From contig NC_013595.1 in assembly GCF_000024865.1 (NCBI RefSeq), positions 6,138,001 through 6,202,000 on the forward strand: DNA of 64,000 bases. Reading direction: 5' to 3'. A model generated the notes under the pieces. The model saw only the letters and a program-made list of their open reading frames with translations. It was not told the DNA's origin and ran no database searches. Source of the DNA: Streptosporangium roseum DSM 43021. Its GTDB lineage: Bacteria; Actinomycetota; Actinomycetes; Streptosporangiales; Streptosporangiaceae. Both the position numbers and the translations under genes were made by a program. Shown one piece after another: positions 25,876-34,503 of this stretch (the first letter of the stretch is position 1; every line of letters starts with the position of its first letter).

Positions 25876-26781
25876 CTACAGCTCTTCGCGGATCCGGGTG
25901 AGAATCTCCCGCGTGCGCGACGCCGGCTCGGCCTCGATGCAGAGCCGTTCCATCACCTCGAGGTAGCGGTCCACGTCGTCGCGCTTCTCGAGGTACACCG
26001 CGCTGGTGAGCTGCTCCATGTAGACCACGTCGGGCAGGTCGGGCTGGGAGAAGCGCAGGATGCTGAAGGGCCCGCCGGCCGCGGCGTGGCCGCCGACGCT
26101 GAAGGGCACGATCTGGACGGTCACGTTGGGCAGTTCGAGCGCCCGGAGGATGTGGTCGATCTGGTCGCGCATCACCTCGGCCCCGCCGAGGGGACGGCGC
26201 AGCACCGCCTCGTCGAGCACCGCCCACAGATGGGGCGGCTCGGCGCCGCGCAGGAGCCGCTGGCGCGCCAGGCGCAGCCGCACGCGCCGCTCCACCTCCT
26301 CCTCGGGCGCGGCCGGGAACCCCAGCCTGACGACGGCCCGCGCGTAGCCCTCGCTCTGGAGCAGGCCGGGCACGAACTGGACCTCGTAGTTGCGGATGCC
26401 GGTGGCCGACTCCTCCAGGCCCACATACGTCTCGAACCAGCTCGGCAGGATGTCGTTGTAGTTGTGCCACCATCCGGTGACGTTGGCCCGTTCGACGAGG
26501 GCCAGCAGCGACTGCCGGTCGTCGTCGTCGGTCACGCCGTACAGCGTGAGCAGGTCGGCCACGTCCCTGATCCGGAAGCTGACCCTGCCGAGCTCCATGC
26601 GGCTGATCTTCGAGTGCGAGGCACGGATGGCGTGCCCCGCCTCCTCCAGGGTGATGTGGCGCTGCTCGCGGAGCCGCCGGAGCTGCGCGCCCAGCACGAT
26701 CCTCAGCACCGTCGAGCTCCCCCGCGGCAGGGCCATGGGGGTGGGACGGACCGGCTCGCCTCCGGCGTGAGGTGTGATCAT
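25876..26781 (-). CDS. XRE helix-turn-helix regulator with DUF5753 domain
   Basis: A 301-residue regulator. The N-terminal HTH is LRRLREQRHITLEEAGHAIRASHSKISRMELGR in two parts (~33-65). The C-terminal DUF5753 domain shows TGIRNYEVQFVPGLLQSEGYA, LDEAVLRRPLGG and VQIVPFSVGGHAAAGGPFSILRF. Such proteins pair with DUF397 partners in streptomycetes and relatives, affecting development or secondary metabolism. GAAGGAA precedes the ATG. The DUF397 gene lies 125 bp upstream on the same strand. Confidence 0.92.
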   Translation of the reverse strand: MITPHAGGEPVRPTPMALPRGSSTVLRIVLGAQLRRLREQRHITLEEAGHAIRASHSKISRMELGRVSFRIRDVADLLTLYGVTDDDDRQSLLALVERANVTGWWHNYNDILPSWFETYVGLEESATGIRNYEVQFVPGLLQSEGYARAVVRLGFPAAPEEEVERRVRLRLARQRLLRGAEPPHLWAVLDEAVLRRPLGGAEVMRDQIDHILRALELPNVTVQIVPFSVGGHAAAGGPFSILRFSQPDLPDVVYMEQLTSAVYLEKRDDVDRYLEVMERLCIEAEPASRTREILTRIREEL

Positions 26782-26906
26782 CTACATTCCTTCGTGCGCG
26801 GAACGCGAGCCCCCGCCCACTCTTTGTGGCCGTCGCGAGCCTTCACGGTACTCCGGTCATACCTTCCCGGCCACATGGAATTTTATTCTTCAATCAATCC
26901 GGGTGA

Positions 26907-27143
26907 TCAGATGATCAGGTCGTCGAAGTCGCCACCCTTCACACCCCGGACGAAGGCGTCGAGCTCGCGGCGGGTGTAGATCAGCGCGGGCCCCTCCGGG
27001 TCGCGCGAGTTGCGGATCGCGACCCCGCCGCCCGGCAGCGCGGCCAGCTCGACGCAGTTACCGCTGGGATTGCTGAAGTGGCTCTTGCGCCAGACGATGC
27101 CGTCCAGCAGCGTCGCCGGCATGCCGTTGTGCGGCTGATTCAT
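26907..27143 (-). CDS. DUF397 small protein
   Basis: A 78-residue protein with the DUF397 core: VWRKSHFSNPSGNCVELA, GGGVAIRNSRDPEGPAL and a C-terminal FVRGVKGGDF. These are the small partners of XRE/DUF5753 regulators and are thought to bind or modulate them. Here the DUF397 gene precedes its XRE partner, the reverse of the commoner order. GAGAGG precedes the ATG. Confidence 0.92.
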   Translation of the reverse strand: MNQPHNGMPATLLDGIVWRKSHFSNPSGNCVELAALPGGGVAIRNSRDPEGPALIYTRRELDAFVRGVKGGDFDDLII

Positions 27144-27199
27144 CCTCGCCTCTCACCGGTTTAGGGAGGGAAACACGATTACCAGCATAGGGCGTTGTG

Positions 27200-27217
27200 C
27201 AGATGCACGTGCATCTG
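27200..27217. promoter_or_regulatory. 18-bp perfect palindrome between DUF397 and ATPase genes
   Basis: CAGATGCACGTGCATCTG is perfectly self-complementary. It lies 57 bp before the DUF397 gene and ~165 bp before the divergent ATPase gene. TTGTGC at 27195 followed 17 bp later by TACTTG would put the palindrome in a promoter spacer. It is a candidate operator for the XRE/DUF5753 protein. Confidence 0.55.
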
Positions 27218-27381
27218 TACTTGCTTATGCACATTTTGACGGGCAAGATTGACGGCACGGACTGCTCTTGTTACGCGATCCTCCCGCCTCCTCAAGGTCA
27301 TCGATGACTGGTCACCCGCGACATCAAACCCAAGCCACACCCATCCGGACAGAGATCGGTGGGTGGGAACGGTGGTTGTCA

Positions 27382-27885
27382 ATGCTCGATCACGTGCTTC
27401 CCCCGAGCGGGCTGCCGCCCTGGGCGGACGGCGACAGCCACATCGACCATCTGCAGATGGCCGTGCGGAGCCTGCGCCACGACCCGCGCGCGGCACGCAC
27501 CGCCCGCGAGTTCACCTCCGCCGCGCTGCGCTCCTGGGAGCTGGCCCCGCTGATCGACGACACCGGCGTGGTGGTCTCCGAGCTGGTGACCAACGCCGTG
27601 CGCCACGGCGTGCGGGACGGGGGCGGCGGCCGCTCCGCGCAGGACGTCAGGGTCATCCTCTGCCACACCGAGCGTTCGGTGCTGTGCGCGGTCACCGACC
27701 CCAGCGACCAGGGCCCCAGCCTGCGCGAGCCCGACTACGAGGCGGAGAACGGCCGCGGGCTGCAGCTCGTCCAGGGGGTCAGCGAGATGTGGGGATGGGC
27801 GCCCCTGGAGAGCCGGGGCAAGGCCGTGTGGGCCGCGTTCGCCGTCCCCTCCAGGGCGGCGCGCCACCTGGAGGCCTGCCACTGA
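27382..27885 (+). CDS. ATP-binding regulatory protein (RsbW-like HATPase)
   Basis: A 167-residue protein with the GHKL ATPase fold of anti-sigma/serine kinases. The N box is VSELVTNAVRHG and the ATP lid region is NGRGLQLVQGVSEMWGW after a DPSDQGPS loop (G1-like). Actinomycetes carry many such free-standing ATPases beside XRE/DUF397 genes. I use ATG 27382 because family similarity starts soon after; ATG 27304 with AAGG upstream is an alternative start. Partner sigma factor or anti-anti-sigma protein is not visible here. Confidence 0.82.
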   Translation: MLDHVLPPSGLPPWADGDSHIDHLQMAVRSLRHDPRAARTAREFTSAALRSWELAPLIDDTGVVVSELVTNAVRHGVRDGGGGRSAQDVRVILCHTERSVLCAVTDPSDQGPSLREPDYEAENGRGLQLVQGVSEMWGWAPLESRGKAVWAAFAVPSRAARHLEACH

Positions 27886-27923
27886 CAGACGCCCCATCCG
27901 ACAGCGGAGCGGTGAACGACGGA

Positions 27924-27945
27924 CGCCCCACCCCACACTGGGGCG
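27924..27945 (+). terminator. Hairpin after the ATPase gene
   Basis: CGCCCCA (27924-27930) pairs with TGGGGCG (27939-27945) across an eight-base loop, 39 bp after the stop. It is a candidate intrinsic terminator without a U tract. A palindrome ATTCGCGCGAAT (27949-27960) follows and may belong to the next promoter. Confidence 0.45.
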
Positions 27946-28027
27946 GCGATTCGCGCGAATATGTCTCATGTTCGGCGAATGATGGATATTGTCCGCTAAA
28001 ACCCGCACCGGCCGGATGGAGGACGTC

Positions 28028-28843
28028 ATGGTGCCGCCGAAGACCGAACGTCTCACGTTCGACCCCACGGTCCCCAACGCCGGCCGGATTGCCGACTACT
28101 TCCTCGGCGGCAAGGACAACTTCGCGGCCGACCGCGCGGCCGCGCAGCTCGCGCTCGCGCTCGCGCCGGAACTCCCCGCGATGACCCGGGAGGGCCGCCG
28201 CTTCCTCGGCCGGGCGGTCCGCTTCCTCGCCGAATCCGGCATCCGGCAGTTCATCGACATCGGCTGCGGCCTGCCGACCCAGGGCAACGTGCACGAGATG
28301 GTCCACGCCGTCGCGCCCGACGCGCGGGTGGTGTACGTCGACAACGATCCGATGGCCGTCGTCCACGCCCAGGCCCTGCTCCAGGACGACCTCCTGACCA
28401 CCGTGGTCGAGGCCGACGCCCGCGACCCGGAGCGGCTGCTCTCCGACCCCCGGCTCACCGGCATGATCGACCTCGACCGGCCCGTGGCGGTCCTTCTCTT
28501 CTCGGTCCTGCAGGACGTCACCGACGACGTCCTGGCCATGCAGATCGTCACCGACCTGCAGAAGGCGATCGCGCCGGGCAGCTACCTGGCCGTCTCCCAC
28601 GCGGTCAGCGACCTGTGCCCGGAGACGACCGCGAAGCTCGCCGCCCTCTACCAGGACCGGGGCTCGGTCACCGGCCCCCGCCGCGACAACCTGCGCACCA
28701 TCGCCGACGTCGGGCGTTTCTTCGACGGGCTCACCCTCGTCGACCCCGGACTCGTCTACGTGCCCCGGTGGCGGCCCGACGGGATCGTGCTCCACCGGCC
28801 CGACTCCGTGTGGGTCGTCGGCGGGGTCGGCCGCAAGGAATAG
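28028..28843 (+). CDS. SAM-dependent methyltransferase, DUF574/Methyltransf_19 family (copy 1)
   Basis: A 271-residue protein. The family opening PNAGRIADYFLGGKDNFAADR is followed by the SAM-binding IDIGCGLPTQGNVHE and VYVDNDPMAVVHA segments. It ends with LVDPGLVYVPRWRPD as in relatives. GGAGG lies six bases before ATG 28028; earlier in-frame starts lack a ribosome site. The family is abundant in Streptosporangium and Streptomyces, often next to XRE/DUF397 and ATPase genes, but substrates are not known. A paralogue follows 123 bp downstream. Confidence 0.9.
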   Translation: MVPPKTERLTFDPTVPNAGRIADYFLGGKDNFAADRAAAQLALALAPELPAMTREGRRFLGRAVRFLAESGIRQFIDIGCGLPTQGNVHEMVHAVAPDARVVYVDNDPMAVVHAQALLQDDLLTTVVEADARDPERLLSDPRLTGMIDLDRPVAVLLFSVLQDVTDDVLAMQIVTDLQKAIAPGSYLAVSHAVSDLCPETTAKLAALYQDRGSVTGPRRDNLRTIADVGRFFDGLTLVDPGLVYVPRWRPDGIVLHRPDSVWVVGGVGRKE

Positions 28844-28966
28844 CAGGCCGCGCGGGACAGCGGACTATACGGAACAATCAGCGTATTTCTCGCATTGCCC
28901 ATGGCCTGCCATCTACCCACGGACGCCACGGTTCTTTAGTCTCACAGGCAACCGAGGAGATGACCC

Positions 28967-29785
28967 ATGAGCGACGCGACCCGGCGGCCACCGGCAGGCC
29001 TGGATACGAGCGTGCCCAACGTCGCCCGGATGAACGACTACTTCCTCGGCGGCAAGGACAACTTCGCGGCCGACCGCAGGGCGGCCGAGGAGGTGCTCGC
29101 CATCGCCCCGGAGATCAGGACGATGGCCAAGGAGGGCCAGGCCTTCCTCGGCCGGGCGGTCCGCCATCTCGTCGAGCAGGGCATCACGCAGTTCCTCACC
29201 ATAGGCTCGGGGCTCCCCACCCAGCACAACGTCCACCAGGTCGCCCGGTCCCTCGAGCCCGCCGCACGCGTGGTCTACGTCGCCGACGACCCGGTCGTGC
29301 TCTCCCACTCCCTGGCCCTGCTGGCCACCGACCCCCGCACCGCCGTCGTCAGGGGCGACGTGCTCCACCCCGACGAGCTGCTGGCGGACCCCGAGCTGCG
29401 GCGGCTCATCGACCTGGAGCGGCCGGTGGCCCTCCTGATCACCTCCGCGCTCCAGTTCATCCCCGACGAGGACGACCCGTTCAAGAGCGTCGCCCGGCTG
29501 CGCGACGCGGTGGCGGTCGGCAGCCACCTCGTCATCGCCCACGCCGTCTTCGACACCCGTCCCGAGGCCGCGGGGCCGCTCGTCGACATCTACCGCAAGG
29601 TCCTCGGCCGCAGCGAGGACGCCTCACGCACGCGCACGCAGGTGCTGCGCTTCTTCGACGGGCTGGAGCTCGTCGATCCGGGCCTGGTCTACATCCGCCA
29701 GTGGCGTCCCGACAACCCGCTCGCCGCCCGGCGCCCGGAGCGGACCTGGACGGTGGCCGGGGTCGCCCGCAAGACCGACGCTTGA
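28967..29785 (+). CDS. SAM-dependent methyltransferase, DUF574/Methyltransf_19 family (copy 2)
   Basis: A 272-residue paralogue of the preceding gene, sharing DYFLGGKDNFAADR, GLPTQHNVH and LVDPGLVYIRQWRPD. Some SAM-site residues differ: LTIGSGLPTQ replaces IDIGCGLPTQ and YVADDPVVLSH replaces YVDNDPMAVVH, so cofactor or substrate use may have diverged. GAGGAG precedes the ATG. The 123-bp gap contains TTTAGT, a weak -10, so it may have its own promoter. Confidence 0.9.
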   Translation: MSDATRRPPAGLDTSVPNVARMNDYFLGGKDNFAADRRAAEEVLAIAPEIRTMAKEGQAFLGRAVRHLVEQGITQFLTIGSGLPTQHNVHQVARSLEPAARVVYVADDPVVLSHSLALLATDPRTAVVRGDVLHPDELLADPELRRLIDLERPVALLITSALQFIPDEDDPFKSVARLRDAVAVGSHLVIAHAVFDTRPEAAGPLVDIYRKVLGRSEDASRTRTQVLRFFDGLELVDPGLVYIRQWRPDNPLAARRPERTWTVAGVARKTDA

Positions 29786-29866
29786 GGCGACCGGCGCCGC
29801 CCTCACGCCCGCGGAGCCGCCCCGCCGCCCTGGGAAGAACTCTGTGACGAGAGCTCGGTGGAGGGC

Positions 29867-31504
29867 CTAGCAGGCCTCCAGGAGGCCGTCGCGCTCGACG
29901 GCCTCCAGGGAGAGCGTCTTGTAGCCGACCTCGTCGAACAGGACGGTGATCCGGTCGGCCTCCCTGCTCATCACCACCCCGGCGCCCCAGCTGCTGTGCC
30001 GTACGCCGGCGTGCATCGGGAAGGGGCCGCCGCCGGTCTCCGGCGGGGCGGACAGACCCGCCCGGCAGGTGTCGCAGTCTCCGCAGGTGCGCTCGTACGG
30101 CTCGCCGAAGTACTCCAGCAGGAACCTGCGGCGGCAGCCGGTGGTCTCGGCGTAGCCGCGCATCATGTCGATGCGGGAGTCGTCGATGCGGCGGCGGGTG
30201 TCGTCGAGTTCGACGGCGCGCGCGGTGGCCTCCCGCGGCGCCGGGCCGCCGGAGACCTGGCGCAGGTCCCCCTCCCCGGTGACCTCGACCGCGCCGGCCC
30301 GCTCCAGCAGGTTCACCACCCGGGTCAGGCGGGTGGCGCCGACGTCCAGTACGGCGCGCAGATCGGCGGCCGGAACGGCGCCCCCGTGTTCGTGGATCAG
30401 CGTGGCGGTCCGCAGCAGGAGCTCCTCGTCGGCCCGTCCCCCGGCGAAGAACCTGCGCAGCCCGAGATCCTCCGGCCGGTAGAACAGCACCGCGGAGGCC
30501 GGGGCCTGGTCCCGGCCGGCGCGGCCGATCTCCTGGTAGTAGGAGTCCGGTGACTCCGGCGGGGCGGCGTGCAGCACGAACCGCACATCCGGCTTGTCGA
30601 TGCCCATGCCGAACGCCGAGGTCGCCACGACGACATCGAGCTCGTCGTCGCGGAACATCCCGTGGACGCGGTGGCGGTCGGCGGCCTTCATCCCCGCGTG
30701 GTACGGCTCGACCCGGCGGCCCGCCTCCCGCAGCGCGGCGGCGTACTCCTCGGCGGCGCGGCGGGTGGCGACGTAGACCAGCCCGAGCCCGGGACGGGAG
30801 GCGGCGTCCTCCACCAGCGCCCGCCGCAGGTCCTCCTGGGTGACGAACCGGCGGACCTCCAGGTCCAGGTTGGGACGGTCGAAGCCGCGCACGATCTGGC
30901 GGACGTCCGACAGGCCCAGGGCCGTGACGATCTCCTCGCGGACCGACGGGGTCGCCGTGGCGGTCAGCGCCACCACCGGCGGGTGGCCGAGCCGCTCGAT
31001 GACCTGTCCCAGGCGCAGGTAGTCGGGCCGGAAGTCGTGTCCCCACGCGGACACGCAGTGGGCCTCGTCGATGGCGATCAGCGAGGGGCGGGCGGCACGC
31101 AGCCGCTCGACCGTCTCGGGCCTGGCGAGCTGCTCGGGAGAGAGGAAGACGAACTCGGTCGTGCCCGCCCGCACCGACTCAAGGGAGGCCTCGGTGCCGG
31201 ACTGCGCGGAGTTGACCGCGACCGCCCCGCCGGCGTCGGCCTCCCGCAGCCCGGCGACCTGGTCGCGCTGGAGCGCGATCAGCGGCGAGACGACCACCGT
31301 CGGCCCGTCCAGCAGCAGGGCCGGCACCTGGTAGACGGCCGACTTGCCGCTGCCGGTCGGCATGACCACGAGCGCGTCGCCGCCGCCCAGCAGGTGTCGC
31401 ATGGCTTCGAGCTGCCCCGGCCGCAGGTCCCGCCACCCGAAGACCTTGCGGGCCACCGCCCTCAGCCGCCGCGCCCGCAGCCCGAAGCCGTCCCTCACAC
31501 CCAT
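29867..31504 (-). CDS. recQ: RecQ-family ATP-dependent DNA helicase
   Basis: A 545-residue helicase. Walker A is MPTGSGKSA, the DEAH box IAIDEAHCVSAWGHDF, motif III TATATPSV and motif VI QEIGRAGRD. The RecQ zinc-binding cysteines are at CRRRFLLEYF...TCGDCDTC. No HRDC domain is present; the C-terminal ~60 residues (HSSWGAGVVM, ITVLFDEVGYKTLS) form a small beta-rich UvrD-C/Tudor-like module instead, a form frequent in actinobacteria. It unwinds 3'-tailed DNA in repair and fork restart. AGAAGGGA precedes the ATG. Confidence 0.92.
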   Translation of the reverse strand: MGVRDGFGLRARRLRAVARKVFGWRDLRPGQLEAMRHLLGGGDALVVMPTGSGKSAVYQVPALLLDGPTVVVSPLIALQRDQVAGLREADAGGAVAVNSAQSGTEASLESVRAGTTEFVFLSPEQLARPETVERLRAARPSLIAIDEAHCVSAWGHDFRPDYLRLGQVIERLGHPPVVALTATATPSVREEIVTALGLSDVRQIVRGFDRPNLDLEVRRFVTQEDLRRALVEDAASRPGLGLVYVATRRAAEEYAAALREAGRRVEPYHAGMKAADRHRVHGMFRDDELDVVVATSAFGMGIDKPDVRFVLHAAPPESPDSYYQEIGRAGRDQAPASAVLFYRPEDLGLRRFFAGGRADEELLLRTATLIHEHGGAVPAADLRAVLDVGATRLTRVVNLLERAGAVEVTGEGDLRQVSGGPAPREATARAVELDDTRRRIDDSRIDMMRGYAETTGCRRRFLLEYFGEPYERTCGDCDTCRAGLSAPPETGGGPFPMHAGVRHSSWGAGVVMSREADRITVLFDEVGYKTLSLEAVERDGLLEAC

Positions 31505-31615
31505 GCCGCTTCCCTTCTCCGTGTACCGCGCCGGTTACCCGTGGATGGGCGTGGTACTCGTCATCGGCGGAAGGACATGGTGAGGGGCACCCGCGACAGG
31601 CGCCCCTCCACCCGC

Positions 31616-32284
31616 TCAGCTCGGTGTCGCTCCGGCGGTGGGCAGCAGGACCGCGTCGATCAGGTAGACGGTGGCGTTGGCGGTCTGGATGTTGCCGCAC
31701 AGGACCTTGGCCTCGTCGTTGACGGTGTAGTCCTCACCGGAGCCCTTGACGGTCAGCGTGCCGCCCGCGAGCGTGCTGAGCGTCGCGTCGGTGAGCTCTG
31801 CGGGGGCCTTCCTCCCCTCGACGACGTGGTAGGTCAGGATCTTGGTGAGCTGCGCCTTGTCAGCCAGGACCTTGTCGAGCATCTCCTTCGGGATCTTGCT
31901 GAACGCCTCGTTGGTGGGGGCGAACACCGTGATCTCCTTGGCGGAGTTCAGGGTGTCGACCAGCCCGGCCTTCTTGATGGCCTCGGTCAGGGTGGACAGC
32001 TGCGTGTTGTAGGACGCCGCGGTGGCGACCGGCTCCTTGGCCATGTTCTCCGGGCTGCCCTCACCGGTGGTGGGCAGGGAGGAGCAGCCCGGGCCGAACG
32101 GTTTGGTCATGGCGCCGGGCGACTCGGAGGTCATGTCCGTGGGCGACTCGGAGGTCATGTCCGTGGGCATGGGCGTGGGAGAGACCCGGAGGACGGAACC
32201 CGTGGTGACCGACTGGGCGGCGGCCGGGGCGGCGGCCAGGGCCAGCACGGTCAGAGCCGAGGCGAGAAGAGAGGTCTTCTTCAC
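31616..32284 (-). CDS. Secreted fasciclin-domain protein
   Basis: A 222-residue protein with a signal peptide (KKTSLLASALTVLALAAAPAAAQ), a Thr/Ser/Pro-rich linker and one fasciclin (FAS1) domain: ITVFAPTNEAFSKIPKE is the H1 motif, LTKILTYHVVEGR the YH motif, then IQTANATVYLIDAVLLP. FAS1 domains mediate adhesion or surface binding (MPT70-like in mycobacteria). The linker holds a duplicated TDMTSESP unit. The start is GTG 32284 with AAGGAG upstream. Monocistronic. Confidence 0.88.
   Translation of the reverse strand: MKKTSLLASALTVLALAAAPAAAQSVTTGSVLRVSPTPMPTDMTSESPTDMTSESPGAMTKPFGPGCSSLPTTGEGSPENMAKEPVATAASYNTQLSTLTEAIKKAGLVDTLNSAKEITVFAPTNEAFSKIPKEMLDKVLADKAQLTKILTYHVVEGRKAPAELTDATLSTLAGGTLTVKGSGEDYTVNDEAKVLCGNIQTANATVYLIDAVLLPTAGATPS
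32117..32164. repeat. Perfect 24-bp tandem repeat in the fasciclin gene
   Basis: Two identical 24-bp units (32117-32140 and 32141-32164) encode TDMTSESP twice in the linker between signal peptide and FAS1 domain. The identity suggests recent slippage and possible length variation between strains. Confidence 0.85.
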
Positions 32285-32425
32285 AATGATCTCCTTGGAT
32301 GGACGGATGAGTCCTCCTGGACCCGTCCGCCGGGTCCTGAGCCGCTCATCGATCTTTCGTAGATCAATGCCCTCCAATTTCGCGTTAAATGCCCCATAGA
32401 GTGACTCTTGACTACATATCTCCCT

Positions 32426-32483
32426 GCGTGAAGAGATGTCGGGCCGCCTGCGCGAAGAGACGCCGGGCCGCAGGACGGCCCGG
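32426..32483 (-). terminator. Imperfect 24-bp tandem repeat ending in a hairpin
   Basis: GAAGAGA-containing 24-bp units repeat twice between 32426 and 32474 with about six differences. CCGGGCCG (32463-32470) pairs with CGGCCCGG (32476-32483) across a five-base loop, six bases past the stop of the minus-strand oxidoreductase gene, as expected of its terminator. Confidence 0.55.
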
Positions 32484-32488
32484 ATCGG

Positions 32489-33712
32489 TCAGCCCAGATC
32501 GGCCAGCACGGCGTCGGCGGCCCGCCGGCCGGAGACCAGGGCCCCCTGCTGGGAACCGGTGTCGCGATGGTCGCCGCACACGTAGCGGCCGGGCGCGAGA
32601 CGGACCGGCCGGCGCAGCGGGAAGGGCGGCGTCATCGCGGGCAGCGCGGCCTCGATCGGATAGGTCGCCAGGTGCCGCCAGGCGGAGGTGTCCGTCCCGT
32701 AGATCTGGGCCAGCCGCGACCGGACCCCCGGCTCGTCGGCGTCGGAGAGGACCCCCAGCAGCGAGGTGGAGATCAGGGCGCGGCCGTCCGGGGAGTATCC
32801 GGGCACGACGTCGGTGACGACCAGGGTGTCGGTGACCAGGCCCTCGGCGTCGACGATCTGCGTGGGCTCCCCCAGCGGGGAGCGGGCGGCGACGTGGTAG
32901 AAGGTCGTCACCGCGCGCATCTCCGGGATCCTCAGCCCGGGACAGAGACCGGCCGCCGCGGCCGGGTCGGTCGCCACGACGACCGCGCGGGCCGGGATCG
33001 CCTCTCCCCCGGCGGTCCTCACCCCGTCCTCCGTCACCGCGGCGACCGGGGTGCCCAGTGACAGCGCCTCGGCCGGGAGGCGGGCGGCGAGCTGGCGGGG
33101 GATCTCCCCCATGCCGAGCGCGGGCAGCCCGATCGTGCCCCTGGCGAAGGCCCGCCAGAGCAGGTGGAAGAACCGGCTGGAGGTCTGGAGCTCCCGTTCG
33201 AGCACCACTCCGGACAGGAAGGGGCGGAGCAGCTTGTCGATCATCCTGGACGAGATGCCCCAGTGCCGCAGCTCCGCCTCCGTGGTGCGTTCGGTGCCGC
33301 CGCGCAGCCGCTCGGCGGGGACGGCGATGTCCCATGCCGTCAGCGCGGCCAGGGCGGCCTTGTCGCGCGGCGACCCCACATCGGCCAGCAGCCCGCTGAG
33401 CGCGTGCCCGGGATGCCGCCAGGGCAGCATGAAGCGCTCCCGCCGCCCCCGCTCGAAGACGATCAGCCCCGAGGCGATCACCCCCAGATCCAGGGCGCCG
33501 ATGTCGAGGACCCGGCCGGCCTCCGGGTAGGCGGTGTTGAACACCTGGAAACCGCGGTCCAGCCGGAAGCCGTCCACGATGTCGGTGCGCACACGCCCGC
33601 CCACCTCCCCGGCGGCCTCGACGACCCGGACCGGCACCCCGGCGGCGTGCAGCCGTACAGCGCATGACAGGCCGGCGAGTCCGGCTCCGACGACGACCAC
33701 GGTGTCCGACAT
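32489..33712 (-). CDS. FAD-dependent oxidoreductase (phytoene desaturase/amine oxidase-like)
   Basis: A 407-residue flavoprotein. It begins with the FAD motif VVVVGAGLAGLSCAVRL and VVEAAGEVGGRVRTD, and ends with GRYVCGDHRDTGSQQGALVSG, the C-terminal FAD loop. It belongs to the NAD(P)/FAD-binding superfamily that includes phytoene desaturases and protoporphyrinogen oxidases; the substrate is unknown. It lies apart from any carotenoid genes. The 138-bp upstream gap has no clear operator. Confidence 0.86.
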   Translation of the reverse strand: MSDTVVVVGAGLAGLSCAVRLHAAGVPVRVVEAAGEVGGRVRTDIVDGFRLDRGFQVFNTAYPEAGRVLDIGALDLGVIASGLIVFERGRRERFMLPWRHPGHALSGLLADVGSPRDKAALAALTAWDIAVPAERLRGGTERTTEAELRHWGISSRMIDKLLRPFLSGVVLERELQTSSRFFHLLWRAFARGTIGLPALGMGEIPRQLAARLPAEALSLGTPVAAVTEDGVRTAGGEAIPARAVVVATDPAAAAGLCPGLRIPEMRAVTTFYHVAARSPLGEPTQIVDAEGLVTDTLVVTDVVPGYSPDGRALISTSLLGVLSDADEPGVRSRLAQIYGTDTSAWRHLATYPIEAALPAMTPPFPLRRPVRLAPGRYVCGDHRDTGSQQGALVSGRRAADAVLADLG

Positions 33713-33850
33713 GACACATCCCCCTTGTGTTCACAGCGGCGTGTCCGCTGCGAGATGCCCGCAGCGGCACGGAGCGACAGGATCCACCACCTGTGACCTC
33801 GGGTGGCGAGCCGCCGGGGGGCGCGTCCGCGTCCAAGTCTGCCGTACGGC

Positions 33851-34486
33851 CTACTCCAGCTTCACGGTGATCTCCCCGCCGAGCTGGAACCCGCCGGACA
33901 GCTCCAGGTCGTCGCCGCTCCAGAACCGGCCCGGGTCGTACCAGTTCGGCCGGCGACCTCCGGGGAGCAGCCCCATCGCCTCGTAGGTGACGGCGACGAC
34001 CTCCGCGCAGTAGGCGCTCTCCAGCGCGCTCTCCTCGGCGCCCCGCTTCAGGAGCTTCGGCACCCGCCCGCGGAACCAGCGACCGGCGAGCCGGGCGGTG
34101 GAGGGGAACGGGGTGCCGTCCAGGCGGGCGACGGTGCGCAGGACCGCGTCCTCCATCTCGCGGGTGACCTGGGGTTCGAGCTGGCGCAGCCAGCCGCGCT
34201 GGCCGTACCTGGTGGCCCACACGCAGACCGCCTCGCGCAGGTCGTGCAGCTGGACCCCGCGCTGGTGGGTCCCGGACCACAGGTCGGGCAGCGACCTGCC
34301 GAGTTCGGCGTGCCACATCAACGGCGGCATGTCGTCGATGACGACGGACATGCCGACATGGTTGACGGGACTGTTCGTCACGGTCTGGATGGCTCGATCG
34401 GGCACGGTGCGGCCGCGGAACAGCCACACGTCGCCGGTACGGGTCAGGTTGACCGCCTCGTCGAGGCTGATGCTCTTGCCGGGCAT
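33851..34486 (-). CDS. YiiX/YebB-like NlpC/P60-superfamily (permuted papain) protein
   Basis: A 211-residue protein resembling YiiX/YaeF-type enzymes. The GDVWLFRGR opening, histidine in NSPVNHVGMSVVIDD and cysteine in SAYCAEVVAVTYEAMG are the expected His and Cys of the permuted papain fold. Relatives may hydrolyse peptides or acyl-lipid amides; no function is proven here. No signal peptide is seen. The ATG at 34486 is only 17 bp from the start of the divergent small gene and appears leaderless. Confidence 0.75.
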   Translation of the reverse strand: MPGKSISLDEAVNLTRTGDVWLFRGRTVPDRAIQTVTNSPVNHVGMSVVIDDMPPLMWHAELGRSLPDLWSGTHQRGVQLHDLREAVCVWATRYGQRGWLRQLEPQVTREMEDAVLRTVARLDGTPFPSTARLAGRWFRGRVPKLLKRGAEESALESAYCAEVVAVTYEAMGLLPGGRRPNWYDPGRFWSGDDLELSGGFQLGGEITVKLE

Positions 34487-34503
34487 CTCTGTAGCCTAGG
34501 CAC
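34487..34503. promoter_or_regulatory. Shared -10 region for two divergent leaderless genes
   Basis: Only 17 bp separate two start codons. TAGCCT (34492-34497) ends six bases before ATG 34504 on the plus strand, and TAGGCT (34498-34493 on the minus strand) ends six bases before ATG 34486. The two -10 boxes overlap on the near-palindrome TAGCCTA, so only one polymerase could fire at a time. The -35 regions would be inside the opposite genes and are weak. Confidence 0.5.

Noticed and set aside
32117..32164. CRISPR-like direct repeats
   Set aside because: Only two adjoining copies with no spacer, inside a coding linker.
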